Made by a program: the position numbers and the translations under genes. The notes under the pieces are model-generated. The model saw nothing but the letters and a program-made list of their open reading frames with translations, searched no databases and was not told the DNA's origin. From Begonia masoniana (Eukaryota; Streptophyta; Magnoliopsida; Cucurbitales; Begoniaceae): a DNA stretch of 64,000 nt. Below are positions 33,450-44,297 of the stretch, piece after piece (positions within the stretch are counted from its first letter, which is position 1; the number at the start of each line of letters is the position of its first letter). The stretch is from the NCBI GenBank assembly GCA_022432975.1, contig CM039508.1:30289433-30353432 (forward strand). The letters run 5' to 3'.

Positions 33450-36096
33450 TGTAAAATCCGCCAAATTTTTGTGAATGAAAATTTCAGAATAAATTTTTCA
33501 CAAATTTTAAGTGGGAATTTATGCCTGAACGCTCAAATTTTTAGAAACGTGCGAAGTACAAGCTTTTAGACACATGTGACACATACGTAAGATTTATGAA
33601 ATTAAATTAAAAACTAGACATTGACGTTCGCGCAATTTAAGTGGATTAAAATCCACGAGAGTATAACATCCAAAATTGTCGAGCGTAGTTGTTCGAGAAT
33701 TTTAAATTGACAATCGAAAATCTATTAAATGGGTTTAATAGATTTAATATAAAATTTAAAAGATTTAAAATAAAAAAAATAAAAGAAAAGAAGAAAATAA
33801 GGTTAAGAAACCTTATTTTCGTTTGGCAGAACAACAAAGAGAGAGAGAGGAAGATGGTCGCGAAGAGGGAGATCAGCCGACGAGATTTCGACCATCATTC
33901 GACGCATTCAAGGCATCAATCGCTTCGTCTCGACGAGAAGAGTAACTCTCATGAAGAAAGTTTCGACTGTGAGCCGTCCTCCCTTTCGATTTTGCCCGTG
34001 AAAGTTAGGGTTTTGGGTTTAGTTTATTTTTCCGATTTAAGCTCGATATTTGGGTGTTTTCGGCAGGGAAACGATGGATTTGAGGTGAGGAATGGATGAG
34101 GAGCAAAATGTGTGAAGAAAAACGGTCAGAAATCATAATTTTTGACGGCCGTTCACTCGGTTGTGGGCTGAGTTGGCCCAGACCCGCTGCAAAACGGGTC
34201 GACCCGATTTTGGTCCAAGCAGGCCCAGACCTGCGATCTGGTGGGCTGGGTTAGGCCCAACCCATTCCTGGCCAGGTCGGACCCAATCCCATCGGGCCGA
34301 TTCAGCCCGAGCTGGGTCGGGGCCGACCTAAGTCTAGCTGGTCCGGGTCAGACCCAAACTCAGCTAGGCCGGGCCGACCCAGTTTGGTATGACCCGGCCT
34401 TAAAAAAATTAAAAGTCAACTATCAACGTTGACTTTTGATAGTTGACCATTGACTTTTTGACAAAAAGTCAACCTGACTTATTTCTAGCTTGTCTTCGCC
34501 CCGGTTTGCTCTCTGAACCATTCTGGGACCCCGACTAGACCTTAATAAGACCATTGACTTTTTAACTAAAAGTCAACTTGAGCTATTTGGGCCCGTTTTC
34601 GCCCGACTCCTAGTTTAGATTATTTTTAACCCCTCTTGGATATTAACGGGGTTTTCTTCCTTGTTTTGACTCCTAGATTTAGAAGATTTTGCAGACCTCG
34701 AGACGATCCCCGAAGAGACACGGACCACTAAAGTTAGGAGTACTCGTCTCGATGGTATGAGTTATTATACTTTTTGCGATATACCTACATAACATGCATA
34801 TATATTATTTTGGTGGATTACCACCGATATTGATGTCGGCTATTTTAAAAACATGACCATATTACATTAGATAGGCATGTATACTTTTGACTTGATTTGA
34901 CTGCCTACTGTCATGTTTTCTTGCTTTGCCGATGGATTTGATTTGAGATTGATCATTATACTATGTTGTTGGGTTTTTATTTGTGGACTAGTTTTCTGAT
35001 GCATTGCATAGTTTTCTGTATTGTCATTTGGAGTTGATTCTGGAAGTAATCATTTGGCGCTCTCGGCCGGGCCCGTACGCTGAGAGTATCAGGGGATTCT
35101 ACCTAGATCCACCTGTGTTTGAGGGTTACCGTGGTACTTCCCACACTTGTTTGGATAGGGCTATTGAGTCCCTCTTGTTAAACTCCTTGCATTGGAGTTG
35201 TGGGCTCGGAGCTTTGGCTAGCTCTGGGCTCTGAGCTATGCTAGCCCTGTTACCTAACCTGATCAGTGTCTGTTCGTTGTTACCCCCGGTATGGTAAGTT
35301 TTTTGTGCGGTGTTCCCGATGGCCCAAGGTAGAGTGATCGTTGATTCCCTTCTGGTGAGCTACCGTGTGATGCACGAGGTCCAAGGTATGCCGACCGTGA
35401 TCCCCCTGGTGGTTGACTATATCTCTTCTCCCTCTGAGGTCTTACCTAATGTTATAGCGGTCTTTCTGTATGGTGTGTTTCAGAGGATCCTTGCGTGATC
35501 TCCTTTTTCATTGTACACTTAACTATGTAATATGGTATGGATGATGATGGCATAATTTATATACACTTACTTTATTTTAAAAGTTAGCCCGATCGATCTA
35601 TCTAAAAATGAGAAGATATTTAATAATATGGAACTGGTTTTGAGATTTGATACTCATTCATTGATTTTATAACTGGCATGCATTTTGATACTCATTCATT
35701 GATTTTATAACTGGCATGCATTATAATATGAGTGATAGGTATAACATTCCATACTGAGTTTGTCACTCATCCCAACGACTACCCCTCCACAGGTAAAGGA
35801 AGGAGGAAGTAGAAGTGAATTGGATCAGCACCAATCGTTTAGGAGTTATCTTTATTTCTATTTCGATATTTTGTGAAATGTAAGAACATATTCTGGATAT
35901 TGCTACATACTTAGGTCTGTAACTATTTTTAATTTTTCAGTATTTCTATTATTGCTCTTTTTCTCATATTTGTTACATTGAGGAGTCTTGGATCATTGCA
36001 AAAACTTCTGCACTCAGCCTTAGGCTAGACGGTGGACCTCCCCGAGATTGATCGTTTAGCCTGACATTTTTGTCCAGCCTCTCAAGGGTCGTGACA
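33450..36096 (+). repeat. Gypsy-2 right (3') LTR
   Basis: 2647 bp, homologous to 15484-17995. It carries a private tandem duplication of a 38-bp segment (35646-35683 and 35684-35721) that is single-copy in the left LTR. The W-box cluster is conserved near 34414-34472. Confidence 0.9.
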
Positions 36097-36538
36097 CATA
36101 TTGCTGTCTGCCCCTTGCCCACATCTAAAATTGTTCCATGTGTAAAGCTTTTCATCTCTTAGAAATTACTTTTGATTTATTTTCATTATTTAAAAATACT
36201 TGAGTCCACCAAGCTCGATCTTTGACACTGTTCCGTACAATAATGTCTCTATGTCTACTCTGAAAGACATCTGCAGTGCCTTGACGTGGCTAGTAAGGAT
36301 TTTATTATGGGTGTAGTTTGTATGTTTAACATTACATCGATTTTGCATACGAAATATTGTTGCGTAAAATCATTGTGCTCAACGATTACTCAATATGAAT
36401 ATTGTGCAGGGGTAAACGAAGTGGCAGTGCCTTCAATGGATCAAGTATTATGCCATCAAAGAAAGGCCGCAGAGGAGGTAGTTTGCAAAATCAGATTGTC
36501 AATAGAGCATTTGAAGGAGTATCTCATGGCGGTAGAGG

Positions 36539-36541
<3 letters not shown>

Positions 36542-36573
<32 letters not shown>

Positions 36574-36639
36574 CGCAGACGAGGGAGAGCAGGGGAGGAT
36601 GCGGACGAGGGAGAGCATACTAGTAAATTCAGGCGCACT

Positions 36640-36671
<32 letters not shown>

Positions 36672-36713
36672 GGGAGGATGCGGATGAGGGAGAGCATACT
36701 AGTAAATTCAGTG
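36542..36713. repeat. Two poly-G tracts (32 and 31 G) in a tandem duplication
   Basis: G runs span 36542-36573 and 36640-36670. The segment GAGGATGCGGA...AGTAAATTCAG follows each run (about 36595-36632 and 36674-36713), so run and flank were duplicated together. Run lengths may be unreliable in sequencing. Confidence 0.85.
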
Positions 36714-37092
36714 CATCGCCATGTTGTGAAACAAAAGTGCAATATTTCGGTGAGCTTTCTTGTCGCATTCCCTACCTGTCGAAAGTTTTGATTTTGAGAG
36801 GACGTGAATATTCTAAATTCATTGCGGACTAACACTAGTAATCAAAATAAGAAGCTTGCAAAATTAGATCAACTTAAGGAAATCTTTGCTCTAGAGGAGT
36901 GATTATTTGACCATCTTAGTTATTTGTTACTTGGATTCATTGTTTTTAGCCTGAAAACATATGCCGCCCACGCACGTAGAAATTTACGTGATAAATTACT
37001 CACAATTTGAAAAGTTTATCTTTGTGTATTGTAAAATAATTTAACTATTTGATAAATTTCTTGACTTTTTCTTTCACTTGTAGGTCAATTCT

Positions 37093-37098
37093 TTTATT
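37093..37098 (-). terminator. Candidate polyadenylation signal of the GLR gene
   Basis: AATAAA on the minus strand, about 165 bp downstream of the stop codon at 37263. Plant signals are loose, so this is only a candidate. Confidence 0.3.
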
Positions 37099-37262
37099 GG
37101 TTCTTGCATATAAATTTTTTTAACTATGTTGAAATTCAAACATAATCATAATAAATTACTATATAATAAAAAAAATTTAAGTTCGTTAGATGAAAATAAT
37201 TTAATTACTAATACATTTCTTAATGTACAGGTTTCATCCTCATGGGTGATTGTTATTTGATG

Positions 37263-40200
37263 TCACGTAAATTCAATTTCGCTGGCAGACGAGTCTCTGT
37301 CTGGAGTAGTATTTGAAGTGTGAATATGGTTCCATCCCGGAGCAGCAGCATAAGATGGGATGATATTTGCTTCTGCCTGAAATAAGTACTTGACTACCCT
37401 CATCCTCCTCTTTAACCTTTTCCACAAACTCTTGCCTTCACTCTGAATTTGTTCGGCTTCCTCTGGGTTTCCTCTTTGTAAACCTGTTACGAATAGAACA
37501 AGAGAGATCGTAGTTGTCGCAGCAGATAGCGCATAGAGCCCCCAGAAGCTTTCGACTTTCAAGCTTTCCGACTCCAAGGTAGTCCCATTGTTTGAACATT
37601 TTCCGGCCGGAGTCAGCCATTCCTTCTCGAGCGACCTTAGCTCTCCCTTCTCTGAGAGTTTAAGAATGGCTTGTGAAACATCCTTAGCCAACGGAGAACC
37701 TTTCTGAAATACCTGCGAGAAAATGGGGCAAATCTTACATCGAAATTCTACCAAACTTTAAAGCAGTTGATTGAAGCTTACAAAACCCAATCCCCCAAAG
37801 CTGTAGGTGGCTGTGCTTGAGGTGTATCCACTGCAGTATTTGCCTAGGAAAACCTTCTCATATGGGAGCTCCAAAAAAGCAGCGGCTATTTCCTTCTTTC
37901 TGAACTTGTCTTTGTATTCTTCTTCATCTTTGATTGTCACTATGTTTTCCTGCGAGAATTCGAGCACTTCCACCAAATATGTTTTCACAAAAGAGTCTGC
38001 ATCGCACCCGACCTTTAGTCTGTTCGCCTTCAGCCAATTTATGCTCGGAGCCGGTTCCAACTGCTGCACCGTCAGCATCGACGAAAGACTTGCTGTGTAG
38101 CTCGATACCAACACGAACACTACGAAAAGCCACATTACCACGACCACTCGAGTCAAGTTATTCTTCACCTCATCCTCTGCAATTTCCAAGTCGACACTTA
38201 AAAAGCAGTTTTCAATTAAGAAAGCTATCAAATTAGCTCAACTACTGTCATTTTAATCGTTTCTTAGCGAACTTTAAAAGTAAGATTGATCACACTTACT
38301 CTGGGCGAAGAATAATGATAAACAGCTGAACCAAATTGTGTTGCTGATTTGATTTTTCCCTCTGAATGCAGAATTGGATGGATGCTCTAAGAACCAGACT
38401 GCAAGCATGGTGTAAATCATCACTACACTGGTTACCAACCACATTTTCCATGTAAATGGCTTCAAAAACAACCATCCAGACCCTTGTTGCGTCGCAGGAA
38501 CAATCATTGACAATCCTGATTCGGTGTATGGCTGGCTGAATTCTACAACTTTTGAGCGATTGTAGAGAATCGTAATATCGCCAACACAAGCGTCGTAAGT
38601 CTGCGATTAATCCAATTTGCACGACAAAATACTTCTCAGAAAACATAATCGAAAGTGTTTTTAGCAGAATAATTGCATTTAAACTTGAGTTATTACCTTG
38701 TTAGCGACTAGTTTGATTAGCTCGTCATATTCGACATCCATAGCCTCGAACTCGAACGTAAGCTCATAGCCCAATTCATCTACAACCTTTTTAAAAACCT
38801 CTATGCAAAAACCATCATATCTTTGACTCGGATCTTTGCTGTCTCTTACGTTCACAAAATTCTCGAATGACGGCTCTTTTGGAACTACGATTTTCATCGG
38901 TCTTCCATTACGCGGGAAGATCCAGCCTCGAGGGGTTTGCTGTAAATTTCCAGGCCAAGTCACTGGCCCTGCAAAACCATTACCTCCTTTCTCTCTACCC
39001 TCTTCCCAAAATCCATTTGTCTGTGTCCAAAAGTCTAATTCTTTATATCTTTTCCCCACGACATTCACTATTCTGAAGGTTGGATCATGAGATAGCCTGC
39101 CTTCTTCAAACTGTATCTTCCCACTTAGACCATGGAAGTCGCTCGACTTTATATTTTTCCACAGAATTTCAGTGCTATGACTACTTGCCATTTTCTCTGT
39201 TGCTTCCGCTATCATTCGCATACTATCGTAAGCTCTCAAAGCGTGAAATCCCGGATCATGATTATCCTCTTCTCGATATGCATATGTGAAGAGCTGTCGA
39301 AATTTGAAGTATAATTCTTTATACGAATCACTATCTTCTGAATAGAAGTTTCTTATTCCTAAAGCACCTTCCATTGATGCTATCACCGTGTCATTGACCG
39401 AGTACAGTAAATCGGCAACTGCATCCGAAAGAATCCATACAGATTCCCTCCCCACAAGTCCCATTTTCTTAGCTTCGTCGAAAAGATGAATCACCGTGTC
39501 TAACGACGACTGAAGAACGATAAAAACCCGAGATTGAGTTGCAGAAAGTTTTATAAGCTCATCCTGAATAAACCCTTTTGGATCAGGCAGAGAAGAAAAC
39601 GGTGGAAGGCCTAAATGATGCTCGATCTCTACACTGAAAGGCCGAAGAGCCTCGGATAAGAGAGTTAACTTTCCTGAATCGCTACCGTAAACATCGTTTT
39701 CGTATATCACAATCACCTTTCTCCAATCATAGAAGCTTACCAGGTCCGCAATACATTTCATCTGGGGCGATTGATCGGTCCCCATGCTTATCAAGAACGG
39801 CCAGCGGAGAGGCATAAGTGCAGGCTTCATGGATGGGGCTGCAAATGAAATAACTGGAATTCTAGACATGTTTCCGACATCTGCTACTAGAGTTGCTTCC
39901 TCCCATCGGTGCACGCCTACTATAACGTCCACTTTATGTTCTTTAATTCTCTTTTCAGCTGCAAAAAAGAAAGAAATTCATAAACCCTTTCACAAAAACC
40001 ATGTTATAATCTGTTCAGAATTGTCATTTTACGAACCAGAAGAAGCAACCATGAAAGGGTCTCCTCCATGATTTTGAAAAACGAGGGATAGCGTCTGAGA
40101 CTTTGAATTGTTGTTGAAGCTTTCCACTGCAATTTCCATGGCGATTTTCTCTTCTTTCCCAATACGGGAATCTTCGTCGATAATGGCGTTTATGATCGTA

Positions 40201-40286
40201 TATTCTTGGACATTTTCGGCAGCTTTCCCAGAAAAAATAAGGAGAAAGATGATGACGACAGTAAACATTAACAATCTTAACTCCAT
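37263..40286 (-). CDS. Glutamate receptor-like cation channel (GLR, probably clade II)
   Basis: Five exons, all with GT-AG introns and matching phase: 40286-40037, 39958-38697, 38600-38300, 38176-37782, 37712-37263. Together they give 2658 nt and an 885-residue protein with no internal stop, a normal GLR length. Domains in order: a signal peptide (hydrophobic core about residues 7-20); an amino-terminal ANF-receptor/periplasmic-binding-like domain (to ~400); ligand-binding S1 with R-S-K-V-V-E-F-S-Q-P-Y-T-E-S-G (520-534); M1 (~556-575); pore loop (~590-603); M3 with S-Y-T-A-S-L-S-S-M (630-638); S2 with V-G-C-D-A-D-S-F-V; M4 (~792-814); cytosolic tail. Plant GLRs are amino-acid-gated, calcium-permeable channels of plasma and inner membranes. 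The ATG at 40286 starts the signal peptide; no ATG lies just upstream in frame. The clade II call is inferred from overall wording. It is the only intact host gene seen here. Confidence 0.93.
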
Positions 40287-40373
40287 AGATTCTTGCAACT
40301 CAGATTCATGAACGAAGAATTTGCAAAATTAAGAATAACAAATATATTGATATGATTATGCAGCAGTACAGTG

Positions 40374-40381
40374 TATATATA
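40374..40381 (-). promoter_or_regulatory. Candidate TATA box of the GLR gene
   Basis: TATATATA inside the palindrome GTGTATATATACAC, about 90 bp upstream of the ATG at 40286. This would give a short leader of about 50-60 nt. W-box cores (TTGAC on the minus strand) lie further upstream, near 40653. Confidence 0.45.
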
Positions 40382-41121
40382 CACAGTTGAGATTCAGAAA
40401 TGACGAATAAGAAAGAAATCAATATGATTAATTTACGTGCGGAAGTGTTCATGCTTGTGAACAAATACTTTTGAAAGACAACAATGACTTTTCTTCGTAG
40501 TCGTCTAAAACGGTGAGAAGAAGTCCAGGAAATGTCGTAGTTGATAGAGGAAGATTCAACGAAGCTCATTCTAGAAAATATCTTGGAAAAAAGAGACAAG
40601 GTGTGAGTCACTTTTAAGGTTGTTAAGTGAAATTCATCAACTAGCATTACTCAGTCAAAACCATTGATCAAGACAACGAGAAGGCTAATAACCCATTTAT
40701 TCTATGAAGTTATAGGATAATATTAAGTTATGGTATGATGCTCGAGTATTGCTCATTAATCGGTGCAAGTGATTTCTTCTTTTAACTATATTTTTAATCT
40801 GTAAAAATTGTCTTATAAATCAACGAATAACACGGAAACTTCTATATTGACTGGACGAAGGGTAGTAGAAAAATCAGATTTTTGTGATATTAATCCATGG
40901 CATTATCAAAACTTTTATTTTGATTCATTTTAATTTTTCATTAGCAAGTCAAAAATGTCAAATATTTATGTTTTCTCAAATTTTCTTTGGTAAAACATGT
41001 AGAATATTTCTATATTGTTCATATTCTAAAAATTCTAAAAATAAAAGGCAATTTTACGATTATCATCTCTCTTGTGAAATATTTCATCTAGGGAACTCAA
41101 GGAAATTTCAATTTTATAACG

Positions 41122-41155
41122 TGACTTGCCCACTTGCCCACTTGCCCACTTGCCC
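41122..41155. repeat. Short tandem repeat, octamer ACTTGCCC x4
   Basis: Four consecutive copies of ACTTGCCC, the last followed by TC. Confidence 0.85.
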
Positions 41156-41864
41156 TCTTTCAATCTAAATCTTCAAGTTCTGTATTTCTTGGAAATTCAT
41201 TCTTGCATTTGGGTGTGGACGTCAGCCATTTTGGCCATGGCTAAAGAGAGTAGGAGTAGTGTCATTTTTGTATACCAATTGAACTTATTCAATAGAATTC
41301 ATTTAAAAAATTTACTTAAGTAAATCAAATTGTCGTAGTTGAAATTTTGTGTAGAGTTTAGAAAGTTTTCTCATTTTGGTTTGAGAATTTTTGCTAAGGA
41401 TTTTAGCTTCGTTCGGGAATTCGAGGTTCGGGAATTCATAATCCGATAACTTGTTTAATATATATATATTAAACAAATTATAAATTTTTATTGATAAAAC
41501 TTTTTATTTTAAAAAGGGAAAGGGAAATCCCTTGTGCTTCGACCGCGAGGAAGAGTAGAGGGAGAGGGAGAAGAGCGAGTCGTTGGAAAACAGCGAGCCT
41601 CCGTCGCTTACCTTGTGTTCGTCTCGTCCCTGTCTCCATGTTTCGTGAAGGGTAAGTTTGTTTTTAAATTTGTTTCCGTTTGATTTTTTGCGTTAGGTTT
41701 TCATTTTCATTGGATTCGATTTTTGAATTGGGTTCTTGAAATTTTGAGTCATATCTGGGTTATTTGTCAATAGCTAAGTCGTGTGCAGGTTTTTAAACCA
41801 ATATAGGGTGGAAATTTATGAACAATGGGCGATTTCCGTTACTAAAATTGTCGTTATGGTCGAC

Positions 41865-42070
41865 CAGTGTAAGCAGGTGTTAATCGATTGTTGATATGTG
41901 CGGGACAGTCGACCTCTCGGTTGACTGGTTCAGGCATCAGTCGATTGACTGCACTACGTGTCGAGTTGCCAACTACGTCGTTTAGTTGACTCGTGTATTG
42001 CTTAGGTCGATCATTTCAGGGTTCGTGTTGATCCTTTTGTGTTCTAGTTGACCATTCAGGGTTTTTGTGG
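41865..42070. repeat. Degenerate GTCGAC/TCGATTGAC-rich stretch
   Basis: About ten words of the type GTCGACC, GTTGACT, GTCGATTGAC and GGTCGATC occur in roughly 200 bp, in both orientations. It resembles the motif-rich parts of LTRs elsewhere in the window. The element boundary is unknown. Confidence 0.5.
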
Positions 42071-42504
42071 AATTTTTTCGACCATACTGCTTGTGGTTTC
42101 CCTGTTGATCCCGCTTCAAGTTTTGGGGAAAATTTTGTCGTCGAGGCGCACATATCGTCCTTCCGTCTAGAGTTCCAAGTCTCGGTTTAGGAGACCTCTA
42201 TTTTTATCCCTTGTGTTGTGAAGAGATTTCTGATGTCAAAGGTTTCGACGCTGTTTCTTTCTCTGGTGCCTGGTTCCGGTAGTGAGTGTCGACTAGTCGG
42301 TAAACTGTTATCGTCATCGAGATAGAAGTTTCTATAATGTATTGTTTTACATTGCATTGCATAGTTTTCAAAACTTTATTATCGACAGCTATGAAAAACT
42401 ATGACAGGGCCGGGTCAACAGCGCGTCAATCTTTACATATATATATACAAATGTCTTACACGTTTAAATTTCAAGTGTATAGTACTTTATTTAAATGATT
42501 ATAT

Positions 42505-43988
42505 TGTAGGATCGAGATTGTCTAAGATGGGGGGTGAATTAGACCTTTTTAAATTTAATTTCAAATCTAACCAAATTTCTCTCTTAAATAAAATACTTAA
42601 AGATTAATAGCAGACAACCAAATATAAAGTAAAGAGAGAGAGAGAGAAATTCAACACCACAGTTTTTAACGTGGTTCGGCCAAACTGCCTACATCCACGC
42701 TCCAAGGCTCCCCCTTGAAGATTCCTTACTTCTCCTCAACAAGAAATGCTGATCGAACTTTACGGGCTTCGATCTACAGCCTTACACAATCCTGGATTGA
42801 ACTTTACGGGCGTCAATCCACTGCCTTACAGGATTTTCAGATTTGAATGACAGATTATGCTAATCTACAAACTCTCAAAAACAGAATCTCAAGTTTTGGA
42901 ATAGAGAGATGTAGATAAGAAATACAGAGTATGATTCGCACGTTAGGGCTCAGAAAATCAAATTCGCAAAAGTTATATCTTCGTGCTCTAACCTCGGCTT
43001 AAATACTCTGTCTTCTTTTTCAGCTTGACTTCAATGCTCCTTAACCAATAATAGAAACTTTGTTACCGTTGGAGCAGCTTTCGTACAAGTTCAGGTAGCC
43101 GTTGCCGTTGCCGTCTGTAGTTGCAAGTCGTCGTCGCCATTAAAGTTTTGGAGTTAATGCTGAAAACGACGTCACTGTAGCTTCGCGGCTATTTTGAATT
43201 CCGGCAGAAGATCATCGGTGGAAGCAGCTTTAATTCACTTGCCACGTCATCGGTATGTGTTGCTCTAAGAGTCCATCGGTATGTGCAACTTAAGAGTTAT
43301 CGGCAGGTGAATCTTCAACGCCATCGGTAGGTGAAGCTTGAAGAACCATCGGCAGGTGTATCTTGAACTTCATCGGCAGGTGCAAGCTTAACAGCGTCAT
43401 CGGCAGATGAAGGCTTTGAATTTCATCGGTAGATGCACCTTGAAAAAGTGTCGGCAGATGCATCTTAAACTTCATCAGCCTGAAGACTCCATCAGCAGAT
43501 GCAAGCTTTAAAGTCCATCGGCAGGTGCAATTTGTAAGCCATCGGCATGAACATTTTCAAAAGCGCCATCGGTATGAGTTGCTTCAAATGCCATCAGCAG
43601 AAGCACTTCTTTTCTTTGTCGTTTAGCGATCGGCAGAAGGAACTTTTCTTTGTCGTTTAGCGATCGGCATGAAGGAACTTTTCTTTGTCGTTTAGCGATC
43701 GGCATGAAGGGACTTTTCTTTGTCGTTTAGCGATCGGCATGAAGGGACTTGTCTTTGTCGTTTAGCGATCGGCATGAAGTTTTCAGCCCTGTTTTACTTA
43801 TTCAGTCCTGTACACTTAACCCGATTCATTAGACAACTAAAATACCCTTTTTAAGGGCATTTTCAACAGATTAAATTACTAATGTATATTCGATATTCTC
43901 ATTCACTTAACATAATCAAATTACAATATTAACCATTCAAACATATCATCAAAAACATATTTAGACTTAAACATTATTTAAAACAACA
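42505..43988 (-). repeat. Sirevirus 3' LTR
   Basis: 1484 bp. It closely matches 52623-54068 apart from an extra 36-bp repeat unit, an extra GCCGTT and scattered substitutions. It carries the CATCGG-type minisatellite at 43205-43790. Confidence 0.93.
43205..43790. repeat. CATCGGCAGGTGAA and 36-bp TTTAGCGATCGGCATGAAG minisatellites (3' LTR)
   Basis: About 15 degenerate CATCGG-C/T-AG-A/G-TG units lie at 43210-43590, followed by five 36-bp units containing TGTCGTTTAGCGATCGGCAT at 43617-43780. The 5' LTR has the same array with four 36-bp units (53310-53870). Confidence 0.92.
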
Positions 43989-43990
43989 AT

Positions 43991-44185
43991 CTCCCCCTTT
44001 TTGATGATGACAAAATATAAATTTGATTAAGTAATTGTTCTCCCCCATAGTTCTAGCTCCCCCATAGTAAGTGCATATAATCCAGATTTATACCAGAGTT
44101 TCAAACAAAAAAAAATGCATATATCCAGATTGCCAAACATATGCCATATGCATATATCCATTATCAATCAAATATTTCCTCCCCC
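43991..44185 (-). promoter_or_regulatory. Multiple polypurine tracts of the Sirevirus
   Basis: On the minus strand AAAAAGGGGGAG (43991-44002) lies just before the 3' LTR. More GGGGGAG-type tracts occur at 44040-44046, 44056-44063 and 44178-44185. Repeated PPTs before the 3' LTR are typical of Sireviruses. Confidence 0.85.
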
Positions 44186-44297
44186 ATTGACATTATCAAA
44201 AACAAAAAATTAAGAATCAGAGAGACAAACAATTCAGAAATAAACATCAGATAAATTTCATGAGAAGATCAATAAAAGTGAATTCATACAAAGGCAG

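Larger units (their letters stand above)
15484..36096 (+). mobile_element. Gypsy-2: Tekay/Del-like Ty3/gypsy retrotransposon, carrying nested Gypsy-3
   Basis: LTRs of about 2.5-2.65 kb start TGTAAAATCCGC (15484 and 33450). The second ends GTCGTGACA at 36096 and the first ends GTCGTGATA at 17995. TSD CATAT is present at 15479-15483 and 36097-36101. PBS, gag, RT, RNase H, integrase and a chromodomain are recognisable in order. The protease and the start of RT are missing. Gypsy-3 interrupts the integrase at 20826-32356. By eye the LTRs differ at roughly one base in ten over the first 300 bp, so this copy is older than the nested one. Confidence 0.92.
36102..37262. other. Intergenic region downstream of the GLR gene, with poly-G tracts
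   Basis: No gene supported. A short stretch at 36410-36530 gives basic and glycine-rich frames, but they run into mononucleotide G and show no domain. Two long G runs and a duplicated flank are listed separately. The rest is AT-rich and probably includes the GLR 3' UTR. Confidence 0.5.
40387..42499. other. Intergenic region between the GLR gene and the Sirevirus
   Basis: AT-rich, with no convincing gene. It contains four copies of the octamer ACTTGCCC (about 41122-41155) and a GTCGA-rich stretch (41865-42070). It could include the GLR promoter and an old LTR fragment (about 41400-42400), but no termini were recognised. Confidence 0.45.

Noticed and set aside
36286..36687. Glycine-rich protein gene
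   Set aside because: The glycine (or proline on the other strand) comes from mononucleotide G runs. No start context, domain or exon structure supports a gene.
37758..38236. Plus-strand frames overlapping the GLR exons (also 38836-39314 and 39784-40071)
   Set aside because: Antisense to well-supported GLR exons, without motifs of their own.
40284..40298. GLR start four codons further upstream
   Set aside because: The upstream codon is TTG. The first ATG in this frame is at 40286 and starts a good signal peptide.
40306..40647. Minus-strand open frame upstream of the GLR gene
   Set aside because: It overlaps the predicted TATA region and promoter, has no recognisable domain and looks like chance.
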